Origin: Anthostomella pinea
Taxonomy: Eukaryota > Ascomycota > Sordariomycetes > Xylariales > Xylariaceae
DNA: 64,000 bases
Direction of reading: 5' to 3'
NCBI GenBank assembly: GCA_963556695.1
Contig: CAUWAG010000012.1
Span: forward strand, 2,046,001 to 2,110,000
The position numbers were made by a program, and so were the translations under genes. Of the stretch, positions 1 through 9,950 are shown one piece after another. Numbering within the stretch: the first letter of the stretch is position 1; the number at the start of each line of letters is the position of its first letter. The notes under the pieces are model-generated. The model saw nothing but the letters and a program-made list of their open reading frames with translations, was not told the origin of the DNA and did not search any database.

Positions 1-529
1 TTTGCTAAGCGAAAAAGACGGTTGCTTTTGAAGGAGAGAATCAGTACCCCGCTTTAGTACCGCGTTGGTGTGCTGACTTCCATCCCCTTTGCCTTCGTCC
101 CTTGTGCTACCCTCCCTCGACTTCTGCCTACTGGCCAAGTCGAGAACCATGGGTGTCAGGCTGAGTTCCTCAAGTCCGTTACCGGTCCAATGAAGCTATG
201 TCTCTCTGTGGCAGGGCACGGGGCTTTGGACTGTTTGGTCGTGTCCTCAATTCCGGTAATTATCACCTGGTGGCCGTAAATATCAATACCCTTTGCGTAT
301 GGTCGCAGCTTACCGGTTATTGAGAAGCCCCTTTAGGATTATCTATGCGCTTCAGATATCATTTGGGCCCCAAGAATCCGCAGTCCTCCTAATAGGGGCA
401 CAAGGGGCATGAGGTTCGTCTACCCATGGAACCCTGAATGTGGGAAGTAGGTATGCCGAAGCGCTTTCGAGGGTGTACTTAGGCTTTCCTTCTTGAACTC
501 GTACTGATTGCCTATTGGAAGAAAACGAA
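1..529. other. No gene recognised; left flank and 3' side of the MFS gene
   Basis: The only open frames here are short and resemble no family I know. The stretch next to position 530 is the 3' flank of the minus-strand transporter gene. I see no RNA gene, repeat or element end. Confidence 0.5.
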
Positions 530-2179
530 CTAATTGACCTTCTTCCGATCGCGTTCCATCCGCCACTTCGGTCCCCATCGGATCTCTGCGTAAAGCACTG
601 GGAGCAACAAGGCACACAAACCCCCCAGCAGTGTATACGTCCAGCCGTATCCAAGGCGGCTCTGAGTTGCCTTGTCGATGACTGAAACAAGTATGGCAGC
701 CAGTGAGCACCTGACGAAATTGGTCTACGATGGTCAGTATTGCGACTCCATGTGGATGTGGATATAGGCTTACGCAGGCAGTGACTCCCGAGCTTTGGTT
801 CTTGATTATGTCGACCATCAGCGTCATCGTCGTGTTGAGGATCGCGATAGATGTATATCCAACTATAAAGCCATCAGCGTACATCTTCTACATTTCGGGG
901 TGAGTAGTGAACACCTACGTATCACTTGGAGGACCAGTGGTCCGGCGATGGAAGTCCCGAACTGTATGCACCAGCCCCAGCCAACAACACAGGCGACAAA
1001 GATCACCAACAGCGTAGGCATCATCCGAAGCCGCGCGTATTCGATGGGGAAGTCGTCATCGTCCTCTTCAGTTGAATCATCTCCAGCTCTGGCGAGTCCC
1101 CGCTTTCGCCGAAGTCGAGCATAATCCAGGTCCAACAACTTTCCCGTGATGGTCGAGCCGAGGATCATACCCAGGCCGGTGGATAGGTAACATATACCCA
1201 GTAACGTCTCCGACAGATAGGGGTAAGTAGCGGCAAAAGAGGACGAGATTGTCGACGTGATCGTGTAGTTGACCGCATACACTACGCCGGTATACAACAG
1301 CGTCAACAAGATATCCGGGTAAACAAACAGGTGGAATGGGTTCACGCTGGACCGTTTCTTGACCTCCACACTATCATCAACCTGGCCTGGCCCAACCTCG
1401 GTGTCTGAAGATCTCTTCCTGCCAACAATTGGGGTCAACGGCTGATACATCCAATGTCTGGGAGTCCAGCTGCCGTCGCCAACCAAAGCCCGCATCGTCT
1501 CTGGCAAAAACAAAAGCACGACCACGAAACAACCACCGGAGACGATGAGCAGGAACCAGAAGATGCTCCTCCAGCCGAGATGTTCAGACAGGGCACCGCC
1601 GACGGCCGGGCCGATGCAAGGTGCGAGCATCGGCCCCAGGTTGAACATGCCGAAATACCCTCCGCGTTCCTCGACCGTGGCAATATCCCCGATGAGCCCA
1701 GCGCCCAGCGCAATCATGCTCGCGCAGCCACCAGCCTGTACGGCGCGCAGGAGAAGCAGCAGCCAGAAGGCAGACGTCGGGCAGAGCGCCAGACCTAGAC
1801 TCGACCCAGCGAGGATCAGTAGGCAGAGAAGGAACAACGGTCTTCGTCCGTACCGGTCCGAAAGAGGCCCCCATAGCATCGGCGAGCACCCCTGCATGGC
1901 AAGGTAGATGGTCACGGTGAGGTTGATGTCCTCGACTGACCGGTTGAAAGCCTCTGCGAGCGTGGGAAGGGCGGGGAAGTAGATGTTGGCTGGCAACGGA
2001 CTGAACATCCCCGTCACCGCGACCATTGCCACCAGAATCCATCTCTCCTTCCGACCGTAGATGCTGTACGGAGCCGTCAGCTCAGTTGGAGGTGTTTGAC
2101 TTGACGGATCTGAAAGTTGTGGCTCGTCAAGAGGCTTCTTGGCTTCAGGCACCACCTTTTCTTCCGTGATATCTGCCAT
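530..2179 (-). CDS. MFS drug:H+ antiporter-type exporter (DHA1 family)
   Basis: Twelve-helix major facilitator of the DHA1 (Bcr/CflA, Qdr/Dtr-like) group, which exports small organic compounds through the plasma membrane by proton antiport. My model is complement(530..724, 774..862, 919..2179), giving 514 aa, the usual family length. Introns of 49 and 56 bp have GTAAGC...TAG and GTAGGT...TAG borders and restore conserved family text at both joints (VILGYTSIAIL and GVTAC/TNFVRCSLAA). Motif A (GPLSDRYGRRP) lies at residues 104-114 between helices 2 and 3. The N-terminal 45 residues are hydrophilic and Pro/Glu-rich. A charged loop near residue 370 (an acidic run after TRR-like basic text) joins the two halves. 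The gene is divergent from a Zn2Cys6 regulator. It may export the compound handled by the neighbouring enzymes, but substrate cannot be read from sequence. Confidence 0.93.
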
Positions 2180-2687
2180 GTCTGAGGCCGAGCGTAAGGG
2201 GAGTGGTCACGTGACGTCGAGGTGAGTGAAGCCGGTCCTCGCTAGAAAGCATCAAGCCTACATTCATTGATACCTTGACATTATATTCGTTCGTACGGTC
2301 TGAACTGAACGTTCCCTTCTTTTCTCTCTGGACTTCACCAGCGCCTTCGCCTTGGCTTGCGCTAGAGCCCATCGTACTGGTCACTGCCACCTGGGGCCCC
2401 AGCTGGACTAAGTGGACCATGTTCCGCTTTCACTTTGCCGCGACGGCAGGACGGCGGCAGGCCGGCGAGGCCTAGCTGCTTATCTCTGGTGCATGAATAG
2501 CCGAAAGACTAAATCACTGTCCAGAGATAAGTCAAAATTGCCGGAAGTGGGCTGCCGCTTATATTGATGAGTCTCCATCTCCCGGCTGGCAGACGGGCAG
2601 GGGGATCGTATGTTCTTCTATCGCCTGGAGAAGCATAATGTCAGATATCGACCGGCGTTCACTGCAACTGTGACAGGCACCCACCCC
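2180..2687. promoter_or_regulatory. Divergent promoter region between MFS exporter and Zn2Cys6 regulator
   Basis: About 0.5 kb separates the two start codons. GC-rich CGG/CCG-bearing text around 2445-2470 (gacggcaggacggcggcagg) is the type of sequence bound by Zn2Cys6 factors, but I do not see a clean inverted CGG(N)CCG palindrome that would justify naming an operator. Confidence 0.4.
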
Positions 2688-4631
2688 ATGGAGCAAGGTT
2701 CCACGCCGGCCGGCCGAACACCACCCGCACCTCGAGCGTTCTCGCGCGCCTCGCGTGCATGTCGGCGATGCAGGCGTCTGAGGGCAAAGTGCTCCAACCA
2801 GGGCGCGCCGCCGTGTGATGGCTGTCGGCAGGCAAACCAGGAGTGCCGGTTTCCGCAACGCGGAGAACCCGACTTTGACCGGGCCTATCGGAATCCAACG
2901 AAGGCTCCTGGTAATACCAATACCACCGTGGGCAACACGGCGCCGTCGCACGCGTCCGATTACACCCGCAGCGACCCTGGCGACAGCCCAATGGCAGCAG
3001 TCACCCATGGGACTGCCGTGTCTGCCCCTTTGATGTCCCTGCCGAGCACGCCGTCGCAGCCGCGTATGGGCTGGGAGGCGCTGCCGCCATTTGAAGAGGT
3101 CCTCGAGGGAGTGCACACGCTGACGACCTCCTACTTCCAGCTGGGGTTCCTGCCCAAGGCGCTGTTCTTCGAAGAGCTGAGAAAGGATCGAGCGTCGGTC
3201 AGCGTGTTTCTGTTATTGAGTATCCTGAGCGTCTCGGCCAGGTTCACTCCGAGCTTGGTGAGACGGTATCAGGCAACTGCGACCCACGTCTTCCTCAGTC
3301 TGGCGTCGTCCCATGTGCACGAGCAGATGTTTTCGCCGACACTGGAGTCCATCCAGGGCTTCTTCCTGCTGAGCATCGCTGAATGGGGTAACATGGACAA
3401 GACGAAGTCCTCCATCTACATGGGCATCGCCGTGCGGCTCGCGGGCATCCTCCGGTTGCATCGCGAGGAGAGCTACCGGCTCCCAGAGACGGCTACGAAA
3501 GAACAGATTGTCTATTCGGAGGTTGCCCGACGGACGTTCTGGGTATTGGAGACATTCGAAAACTTGCATTCAGGCTCGGATTTGCCAATCGCGTTTTCTT
3601 ACGGCGATATTACGGTACTCCTACCCTGCGACGAACGCGACTTCACGTTCGGCGTACGGCCCATACAGCGTGCAGCCCTCATGGGCACACCTCCCGCAGC
3701 CGAGGACCCGGGCCTGACTTGGTTGGGCTCGCGCTCGCTCTTCGCAGCATTGCTGCAGACACACAGCCTCTGGGGGCAAGTAGCGCGCGTAGTCAGCACC
3801 GATGCAGCGAACCTCAGCTCTGGAATCGGATCGCGCCTCAGCATTGGCGAATACGGAAGACTGTCCCAAGCGCTCCGGGACTTCGAGGATAACCTGCCCT
3901 CGCAGCACTGTTGGTCCGTGTGGAACCTGCGCGGCTTCAAGGCCGAGGGTCTCGATTTGGCATATTTATCAACGACCATGGTCTTGCGGCTCAGCAATAT
4001 CATCCTTCGGCGTGGCTACCTGCATGATATCCTAAGCACTCGACAGGAAGGCGTTCCGCCCGCACAGTCGACCGGGCCGAGCGCGTGGTCGGAGGTGGCT
4101 GAGCAGCTCTTTGACAACATGTTGACCCTGCATGAGCAGATCAAGGCCTTCTTCGAATACCGCTCCCCCGACCAAGGCTACCCGGCACTCATCGTCTTCT
4201 GTGTCTATGTCTGCGGGTCGCTGGCTAATAACTTGCGTCTACAAACCAAGGTCTGTCCCAGAGTGGCCCCTGAGGCTCAACAAGTGTTGCACGAATCGAT
4301 ACGGGGCCTGGGTGACCTCCAGTCTGCCTGGCCGCTTGCTCGACGGTGGCATCTGGCTCTGTGCAAGGCCAGCGAGTCCGTTGTGACGGAGAGCTCAAGG
4401 TCATCGGTAGAACATGGACAGGGACCGCTGGCCGAGAGTGGTGGATCAATGCCGGCACAGGTGGAGTTCAACCCGAGTGAGGGGATCTCGGGGCTTGACG
4501 TACAGTTCAATAACCCCTTCCCTTCGGACAATATGTATGAAGTGTTTGAGGCATATCTATGGGGTGATTTGGCAAATTGGCGCGATGGAGACATGTACAA
4601 TGAGCCGCTCATAGCGCCCCCTTTTGGGTAA
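2688..4631 (+). CDS. Zn(II)2Cys6 transcription factor with fungal-specific middle homology region
   Basis: Binuclear zinc-cluster DNA-binding regulator. From the ATG at 2688 (in good CACCCCATGG context) the product is 647 aa. An in-frame ATG at 2610 would add 26 residues with no visible feature. Six cysteines at residues 25, 28, 35, 43, 46 and 53 are spaced C-X2-C-X6-C-X7-C-X2-C-X6-C, the canonical pattern, with basic residues (RRCRRLRAK) between cysteines 1 and 3. A linker rich in Thr/Ser/Asn follows. A fungal-specific transcription factor domain (MHR) starts near residue 130 (YFQLGFLPKALFFEELRKD, then RFTPSLVRRY). No intron is needed. Neighbours are an exporter on one side and cluster enzymes on the other, so pathway-specific control is likely but not shown. 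Confidence 0.93.
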   Translation: MEQGSTPAGRTPPAPRAFSRASRACRRCRRLRAKCSNQGAPPCDGCRQANQECRFPQRGEPDFDRAYRNPTKAPGNTNTTVGNTAPSHASDYTRSDPGDSPMAAVTHGTAVSAPLMSLPSTPSQPRMGWEALPPFEEVLEGVHTLTTSYFQLGFLPKALFFEELRKDRASVSVFLLLSILSVSARFTPSLVRRYQATATHVFLSLASSHVHEQMFSPTLESIQGFFLLSIAEWGNMDKTKSSIYMGIAVRLAGILRLHREESYRLPETATKEQIVYSEVARRTFWVLETFENLHSGSDLPIAFSYGDITVLLPCDERDFTFGVRPIQRAALMGTPPAAEDPGLTWLGSRSLFAALLQTHSLWGQVARVVSTDAANLSSGIGSRLSIGEYGRLSQALRDFEDNLPSQHCWSVWNLRGFKAEGLDLAYLSTTMVLRLSNIILRRGYLHDILSTRQEGVPPAQSTGPSAWSEVAEQLFDNMLTLHEQIKAFFEYRSPDQGYPALIVFCVYVCGSLANNLRLQTKVCPRVAPEAQQVLHESIRGLGDLQSAWPLARRWHLALCKASESVVTESSRSSVEHGQGPLAESGGSMPAQVEFNPSEGISGLDVQFNNPFPSDNMYEVFEAYLWGDLANWRDGDMYNEPLIAPPFG

Positions 4632-4732
4632 TATTCACGAACGTCAAACACATACGAGGGGTCAGTTCGATAGCAAGGCCTTCAGAGGCACCGGGCACCA
4701 TTTCGCATTGCCCTTGAGTATAAAGTACAGTA

Positions 4733-5512
4733 TCACCATCCAGCCGAAAGCTTGTCCACCGCCTCGCCTTCCGCAACCACATCCGCATACTTGGAGTCCA
4801 AATCGAAGAGGTTCGCATTCTGAATCTCAGCACTGCGGTCACCACAAGCCGCCCCGACCACCTGTCTGCCATCAGCGGTCTGCCTGTCTTCTGCAAAACG
4901 GGACTTCACCTACCATGGGACGAAAGCCATGCTGCATCGCATCCAAAGTCGTAGCGCGCACACATCCAGAGGTGCTCACTCCACATATAACCAGAGTGTC
5001 GACATTCAAAACCTGCATATCGCGCAATCAGCCAAGGCCCATTTCCCTGACCTACACCCTCGCATCGCCTATCCGCTGCTCACATGAAGTTCCGTCGCCA
5101 GCGCAGTCCCAAAAAACGCACTCGCATACTTCTTAACCACAACCGTATCCCCCTCCTCCGACGCCAGTCCATCCAGCGGCTCCGCCAGGCCCCTGGAATC
5201 GCCCTTCTTCCACACATCCAGGACCTTGGCCTTGCGCCAGAACAAGCCCGCGTCCGCCATGTCGGGGCTGCTGTACTGGACTTCGCTCCAGACGACGGGA
5301 ACCCTGCCGGCGCGGGCGGCATCTAGGAGGCGGCGTATTGAATTTGGTGCTGCCTCGGCTTCGGCGTTGCCTAGGAGGGATAGCGGTGAGGACGCGTCCC
5401 AGTAGGCGCGGCACACGTCGATTATCATAAGTGCTGGGCGCTGGCCCCAGCCCATGCGGTTGGCGAAGCCTGAGCGCGAGTAGGACTCTGCCGAGGTGTG
5501 GTTGACGGCCAT
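4733..5512 (-). CDS. Isochorismatase-fold cysteine hydrolase (N-carbamoylsarcosine/maleamate amidohydrolase-like)
   Basis: Cysteine hydrolase of the isochorismatase superfamily, which hydrolyses amide or carbamoyl C-N bonds. Model complement(4733..4861, 4914..5012, 5084..5512), 218 aa, typical family length. Introns of 52 bp (GTAGGT...CAG) and 71 bp (GTGAGC...CAG) give an unbroken family alignment. The catalytic triad is visible: Asp32 in LMIIDVCRAYW, Lys128 in VVKKYASAFFGTAL and nucleophile Cys160 in GVSTSGCVRATT. The C-terminus carries the usual ACGDR...NANLFDLDSKYADVV. It belongs to the branch with N-carbamoylsarcosine amidohydrolase and maleamate amidohydrolase, not the nicotinamidase branch, but that placement is from motif memory. 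It is divergent from an alpha/beta hydrolase, 488 bp away. Confidence 0.92.
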
Positions 5513-6000
5513 GGTTGAGGGAGGTGGTCTGGTCCTGTTGTGGGCGCGAGTGCTGGCTGAAAGGGCGTCTCCCGGGAAATACTTAGCCTGCCACATCGAC
5601 CTAGAACTCAACAAGCTACCTAACGTATAGGAAGGCGCCTTGAGAATGGTACAGTATTGGGGATGCACAATGTTCCATCGTGATGCCGGATAACGAGCAT
5701 CAGATGACCACACGCTATTACGACTATCTCCAGCCGGCCCAGCGGGAGTGCCGGTGGGGCGGCCGGCATCAGTTCTGCCACTATGGGCTGCATAACCATC
5801 TGCATGGGTAGGGGTATCGCAGCAAAGGAGGCATGGCGCTTCTCCCGCAAAGAGACGTGTTCGGCCTTCAAGTTGCATCTTGAGTAAATAGGGAAGAAAA
5901 TAGCACCGCTGACGAGATGACCGCAAGTACATAGGATATGAAGCCAAGCAGGTCATAGATATAGGTAGTTCCATAACTTCAACCACCTCAACTTGACACA
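5513..6000. promoter_or_regulatory. Divergent promoter region, cysteine hydrolase and alpha/beta hydrolase
   Basis: 488 bp between two opposite start codons, so the two hydrolases are probably co-regulated. A CT/CAA-rich stretch (acttcaaccacctcaacttgacacaatg) precedes the plus-strand ATG, as is common in fungal promoters. I see no clear palindromic operator. Confidence 0.4.
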
Positions 6001-7111
6001 ATGGGCGAAGACCGCCCCAAGCACCAGCCAATCCACGAAGCAGTCCGGCCCCTCCTGGACCCCGAATACGTCGCATTCCACGACAAATACCTGCAATACG
6101 TCGTCCCCGACGACAAAAAAATCTGGGACGGCTCAGCCCGCACGACAGCAGCGTCCTGGGCGCCTACGGAATCGACACCAGTCCAAGTAGGAGCCGTCCG
6201 CGACATCAAGCCCGGCCCAGGCCGCCATTTCGACCTCCGCGTCTGGACCCCTGAAGTTGATTCGAGCCCGGCGTCTGGCTATCCAGTCTTCCTCTGGTTC
6301 CACGGCGGCGGATGGGCCGTCGGCAGCGTGGCCGCCGGCAACGACATCTGCGCGCTCATCTGCCAGCGCGCCGCCTGCGTCGTCGTCTCGGTCGGCTACC
6401 GCCTCGCGCCCGAGCACCCCTTCCCCGCGGCCTTCGATGACGCGGTCGGGGCGCTGCGGTGGGTGCGTTCCACCGAGGGCGCCCAGGAGCTCGGCAACAT
6501 CGACAACGCGCGCATCGCGGTGGGCGGCACGTCCGCAGGCGCGCAGCTCGCGGCCTCCCTAAGCCTACAAGCGGCGCTGCTGCAGCCGCCGGTCGAAATC
6601 GCCTTTCAGATGCTCGTGTTGCCGGTCATCGACAACACGGCGACGACGAGCACGACATGGGCGTCTCGGGCGAACGCGCCTTGGCTTACGCCGGCGCGTA
6701 TGCTGTGGTATCGGAAGATGTATCTGCGCGAGGAAAGCGACGCGCTGAGGTGGGAGGCCTCGCCGAATCTGGCGCCGAGGGACTTGTTGGCGAAGAGCCC
6801 GCGGACGTGGATCGCGGTTGCGGAGCAGGATCTGCTGGTGCCGGAGGCGGAGGCGTATGCGGTGCAGTTGAGAGAGGCTTGGGAGCTCTCGAGCGTGGAG
6901 AGGGCGGATGGGGAGGTGGTGGTGAGTCGGTATGAAGGGTCTACGCACTGTACTCTTGCGTTTAGTGGTAAGTTCCAATTTGAAAATCTCCCTTCGGTTG
7001 CTTGCACCGTGTGGAAACATAGACTGATTCAGCACACTAGGGATTCTGACAAAGGGTCAGCAGTTATTGCAGGATGCAGCAAATCAGGCCGCTGCTTGGT
7101 TTCAACGATGA
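6001..7111 (+). CDS. Alpha/beta hydrolase, hormone-sensitive lipase type (esterase/formamidase-like)
   Basis: Serine hydrolase of the HSL (alpha/beta hydrolase-3) family, acting on small esters, formyl amides or lactones. Model join(6001..6967, 7041..7111), 345 aa. The 73-bp intron (GTAAGT...TAG) is required because the unspliced frame runs into unrelated text, while splicing gives the family ending FSGILTKGQQLL. The oxyanion motif HGGG is at residues 101-104. The nucleophile elbow GTSAG places Ser178. Asp277 (VAEQDLLVP) and His316 (GSTHC) complete the triad. The YRLAPEHPFPAAFDD block (133-147) is typical. No signal peptide, so cytosolic. It shares a promoter with the isochorismatase-type hydrolase. 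A formamide or ester bond made by the ring-cleaving oxygenase downstream is a plausible substrate. Confidence 0.92.
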
Positions 7112-7506
7112 AGATACACAATTTAAACCAAGATTCCCCATCACCCAGAAGCTGAGGAGTGGTGCAAGAAGCGAAATATTGCCTGTTGGTGTAACTAGTT
7201 AACGACCTGCTCCAAACTGATCCCTGTCTTGACCAGACGATTTCTTCTACACTAGATGGACGAACAGTCAAGAACGCTGTATCCATGGCAATCTACTCAG
7301 CTGGCAATCTATGACATTTTTAACAAATATCTGACATGTGGTAACGGTCTTACGTTGCTAGTAGCCGGCTGATCTTAAAGGGGATACCTGTAGTTACGAG
7401 AAGAAAATGAATTTCAGCTTCAAGTCAGAATATAAAATTTATATACAATTTATCGACCAACATCTCGGCTTGGCTGATAGTGCCCTTCCCCAGCCACATG
7501 CAGGAT
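7112..7506. other. Intergenic space between two convergent genes
   Basis: About 0.4 kb between the 3' ends of the esterase and the P450 gene. It is AT-rich around 7380-7460, as expected for 3' processing signals. No gene or repeat is recognised. Confidence 0.5.
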
Positions 7507-9235
7507 TTACCATGAGCTCTCCAGCAGGCTCATCATGCGATCAGAGGGAGGTCTGATCACACAAGGAAAACTGTCTGGAACTCCACTCAACCCGTTCGTA
7601 AATGACACATGCGGCTTGATCTCCTTTCCTTCCCCGTCAACAGGGCAACTCAGATCCGACGTAGCCAGGAGCGTCGAGATGAGAATATAAACCCCAGCCA
7701 TCGCCAGGTACTGACCCGGACACACCCTCCTGCCGAACCCAAATGCTCCGTCCGGAAGTGGCTCCCCCTTTCCCCCTTCCGAGACAGGCGCATACCGTTC
7801 GGGCTCAAAATCCTCAGGTGAGGAGTAGAACCGCTCGTCCCGCGACATGGCCCAGGCATTGGCGTAGACTGTCGAGCCGGCCGGGATAAAGTAGCCCTTG
7901 TACGTATCGTCAGAGACAGTCGCGTGAGGCACACCCAAAGGCGACAGGGGCGCCCAACGTGTAGTCTCTTGAAGGATATACTCAAGGTACTTCATTTGGG
8001 GACGGTCTTCGAATGTCGGCAGTCGGAGAATATGGCCATCCTCATCCAGGCCGATGACAGACTCGATCTCGGCTCTCGCCTTGGCTTGCACCTCGGAATG
8101 CAGCATGAGGTTAAGGACGCAGACGATGATTGTCGACCACGTCGTGTTACCCCCAGCGATGGATATGGCGCCCGCGGCGCCTTTGATGTCGTCGATGGTG
8201 GCATCGTTGGGGTTTCCGCTGGCTTCGTTGGCGAGGTAGCGCCCGAAGTGGGTGAGCATGAACGAAGGCTGCATCGCCTTTCCGGCACGAATAGATGGTT
8301 CGGTTGCGTCCCATGGAGCGTCGTGCAGTTGCTGGATCGTAGGCTTAGTCCGGCGCGCATGCTCGAGTGGCCTCAACACGCTGCTCAGACGGGCCAAGGC
8401 GTTGGGAATATGGCGCAAGGGGGGAAAGACATCCACCAAGCTGGCGCCAGGCACGCCGCCCTCGCCCGTAGCCTCTTCAACATCGATGGCCATCCGAACA
8501 TACGGGTCGTCCTTCTCCTCAACTTGGATGCCGAATCCAATGCGGAGCACCACGGCCTGAGAATACTGTCGCAGGAGCACCTCCCTGCGTGTAAGTTAAC
8601 AGCCTGTCTTTAAACCTGTACTGCCATGTTCTAGATGCAGAATGAAATGGAACAGAAAAGCTTGTTCTCGAAACCAAGGCTCGGGGTCTTGGGCTGGGAT
8701 GTTTATATACGTACCACTTTTCCGGTTGCTGTAGAATGGCCTTGATCGAACGGCGTGTTTCCTCCACCTGGATCGGGCGGTAGGCCTTGCACGCGGACGG
8801 CGTGAAAGACTGTTGCAGCATCTTCCGGTGCAGCTTGAAACGCGGCGACCACCGCAAGAACGTCAAGGTGATGCCCCAGCCCATGACCTCGAACAGCACG
8901 AAACGGGGTCTGTCCGCGTAGTTTGCGCCTTTCTTGTCCATGAGGTCGCGGGCAGCCTCAACGCTGTTGAGCACCACTATCGGGCGGCCCAGCACGGTGA
9001 AGCCGAGAATATCGGAGCCGTACTCTTTTCCCCAGCGCGCATACTGGTACTCTGGGTGCTCTGAGGGGATGACGCGAAGGTGGCCCAGGAGAGGCTCACC
9101 GGGTGGTCCAGGGGGCATGGGCCTTCTCGGGCGTAGGAAGACGGATTTGGCCAGCAGCAGCACGCCGGCCACAGCCACGATGGCCATGAGCCATCGCGAA
9201 ACCGGCAGATCAGGTAGTATGTCCACAATTGCCAT
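7507..9235 (-). CDS. Cytochrome P450 monooxygenase (OrdA-like class)
   Basis: Membrane-anchored haem-thiolate monooxygenase. Model complement(7507..8584, 8715..9235), 532 aa. The 129-bp intron (GTACGT...CAG) joins PEKW to EVLLRQYSQA in frame. The N-terminus has one transmembrane anchor (WLMAIVAVAGVLLLAKSVF) followed by the Pro-rich hinge RRPMPPGPPGEP. The I-helix oxygen-binding motif AGGNTT is at 317-322, the K-helix ExxR is ETTR at 380-383, PERY is near 435, and the haem loop FGFGRRVCPG has ligand Cys462. The general look is of the fungal O-methylsterigmatocystin-oxidoreductase-like group, which is broad and does not fix substrate. It is divergent from the ring-cleavage dioxygenase, which suggests it hydroxylates the precursor of that enzyme's substrate. 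Confidence 0.94.
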
Positions 9236-9950
9236 GGTCGACGAGAGTTTGTTGGCTTGTGATAATGCGTTACAAAATTGGCATCATCGGCTTCCGAGCG
9301 CACAACGACATATTCCCCTTTTTGTCTTCCGTGTCCTCTCTCCATCGTGAGCCAGACTCGGCCCCATCACGGCCATCTCCAATTCAACGCTATCATCACT
9401 CGAGGCTGGAGCGGCAAAAGTGGATGTCTTACTGTATCTCTCCGCACTAGTACAGTAAGTGCAAATAATAGAAACGTTCGGAAGTTAGGGCCGAGTTCAT
9501 AAACCACGCTGCCACGGTACTTCGCCTAGACATCCCCAAGTCGTCCCACATCCGACGTCTCCACCACCAACTTGATATTCCCGATGGATCTCTGAGATTG
9601 CCTGCCGGGCTTGCCAGGCTTGCCGGCACGGCGAGGCGATGATTGGTCGACACGGCGAGAACGGTCTAGATGCAGCAATTTGCATTCCTGCGGTGTGGAC
9701 CTGCTGCCGGCGGCATCGCGACGCTCATCGTGCTCATCAGATCATCGGATCATGAACTGATCTCAAGATCCCCTCGAGTGACACGGTGAAAAGAAAGGAC
9801 TCATGACACCATAGCTGTGAGGGAGATACACCCCCGAAGCCTCGAAAAGCGCCAGCTACCTTACCTTGAGACTTCAATCACCCAGCACTTTTCCCTTACC
9901 CGCGGCGTGCAATCATCACCGCTTTTTTTTGCCCTGCACGATAAATCACA
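9236..9950. promoter_or_regulatory. Divergent promoter region, P450 and dioxygenase
   Basis: 715 bp between opposite start codons. Near 9760-9785 there is tctcaagatcccctcgagtgaca and CT-rich text at 9880-9935 before the plus-strand ATG. A pair of near-identical aggcttgccgg/gccgggcttgcc blocks lies at 9601-9635. No certain operator is named. Confidence 0.4.

Noticed and set aside
2610..2687. Upstream ATG at 2610 as the start of the zinc-cluster regulator
   Set aside because: The 26 added residues have no visible feature, and the ATG at 2688 has better context. Both remain possible.
4733..5512. Nicotinamidase or true isochorismatase
   Set aside because: The GVSTSGCVRATT active-site block and the ACGDR...NLFDLDSKYADVV ending fit the N-carbamoylsarcosine/maleamate amidohydrolase-like branch better. 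No metal-binding nicotinamidase motif is seen.
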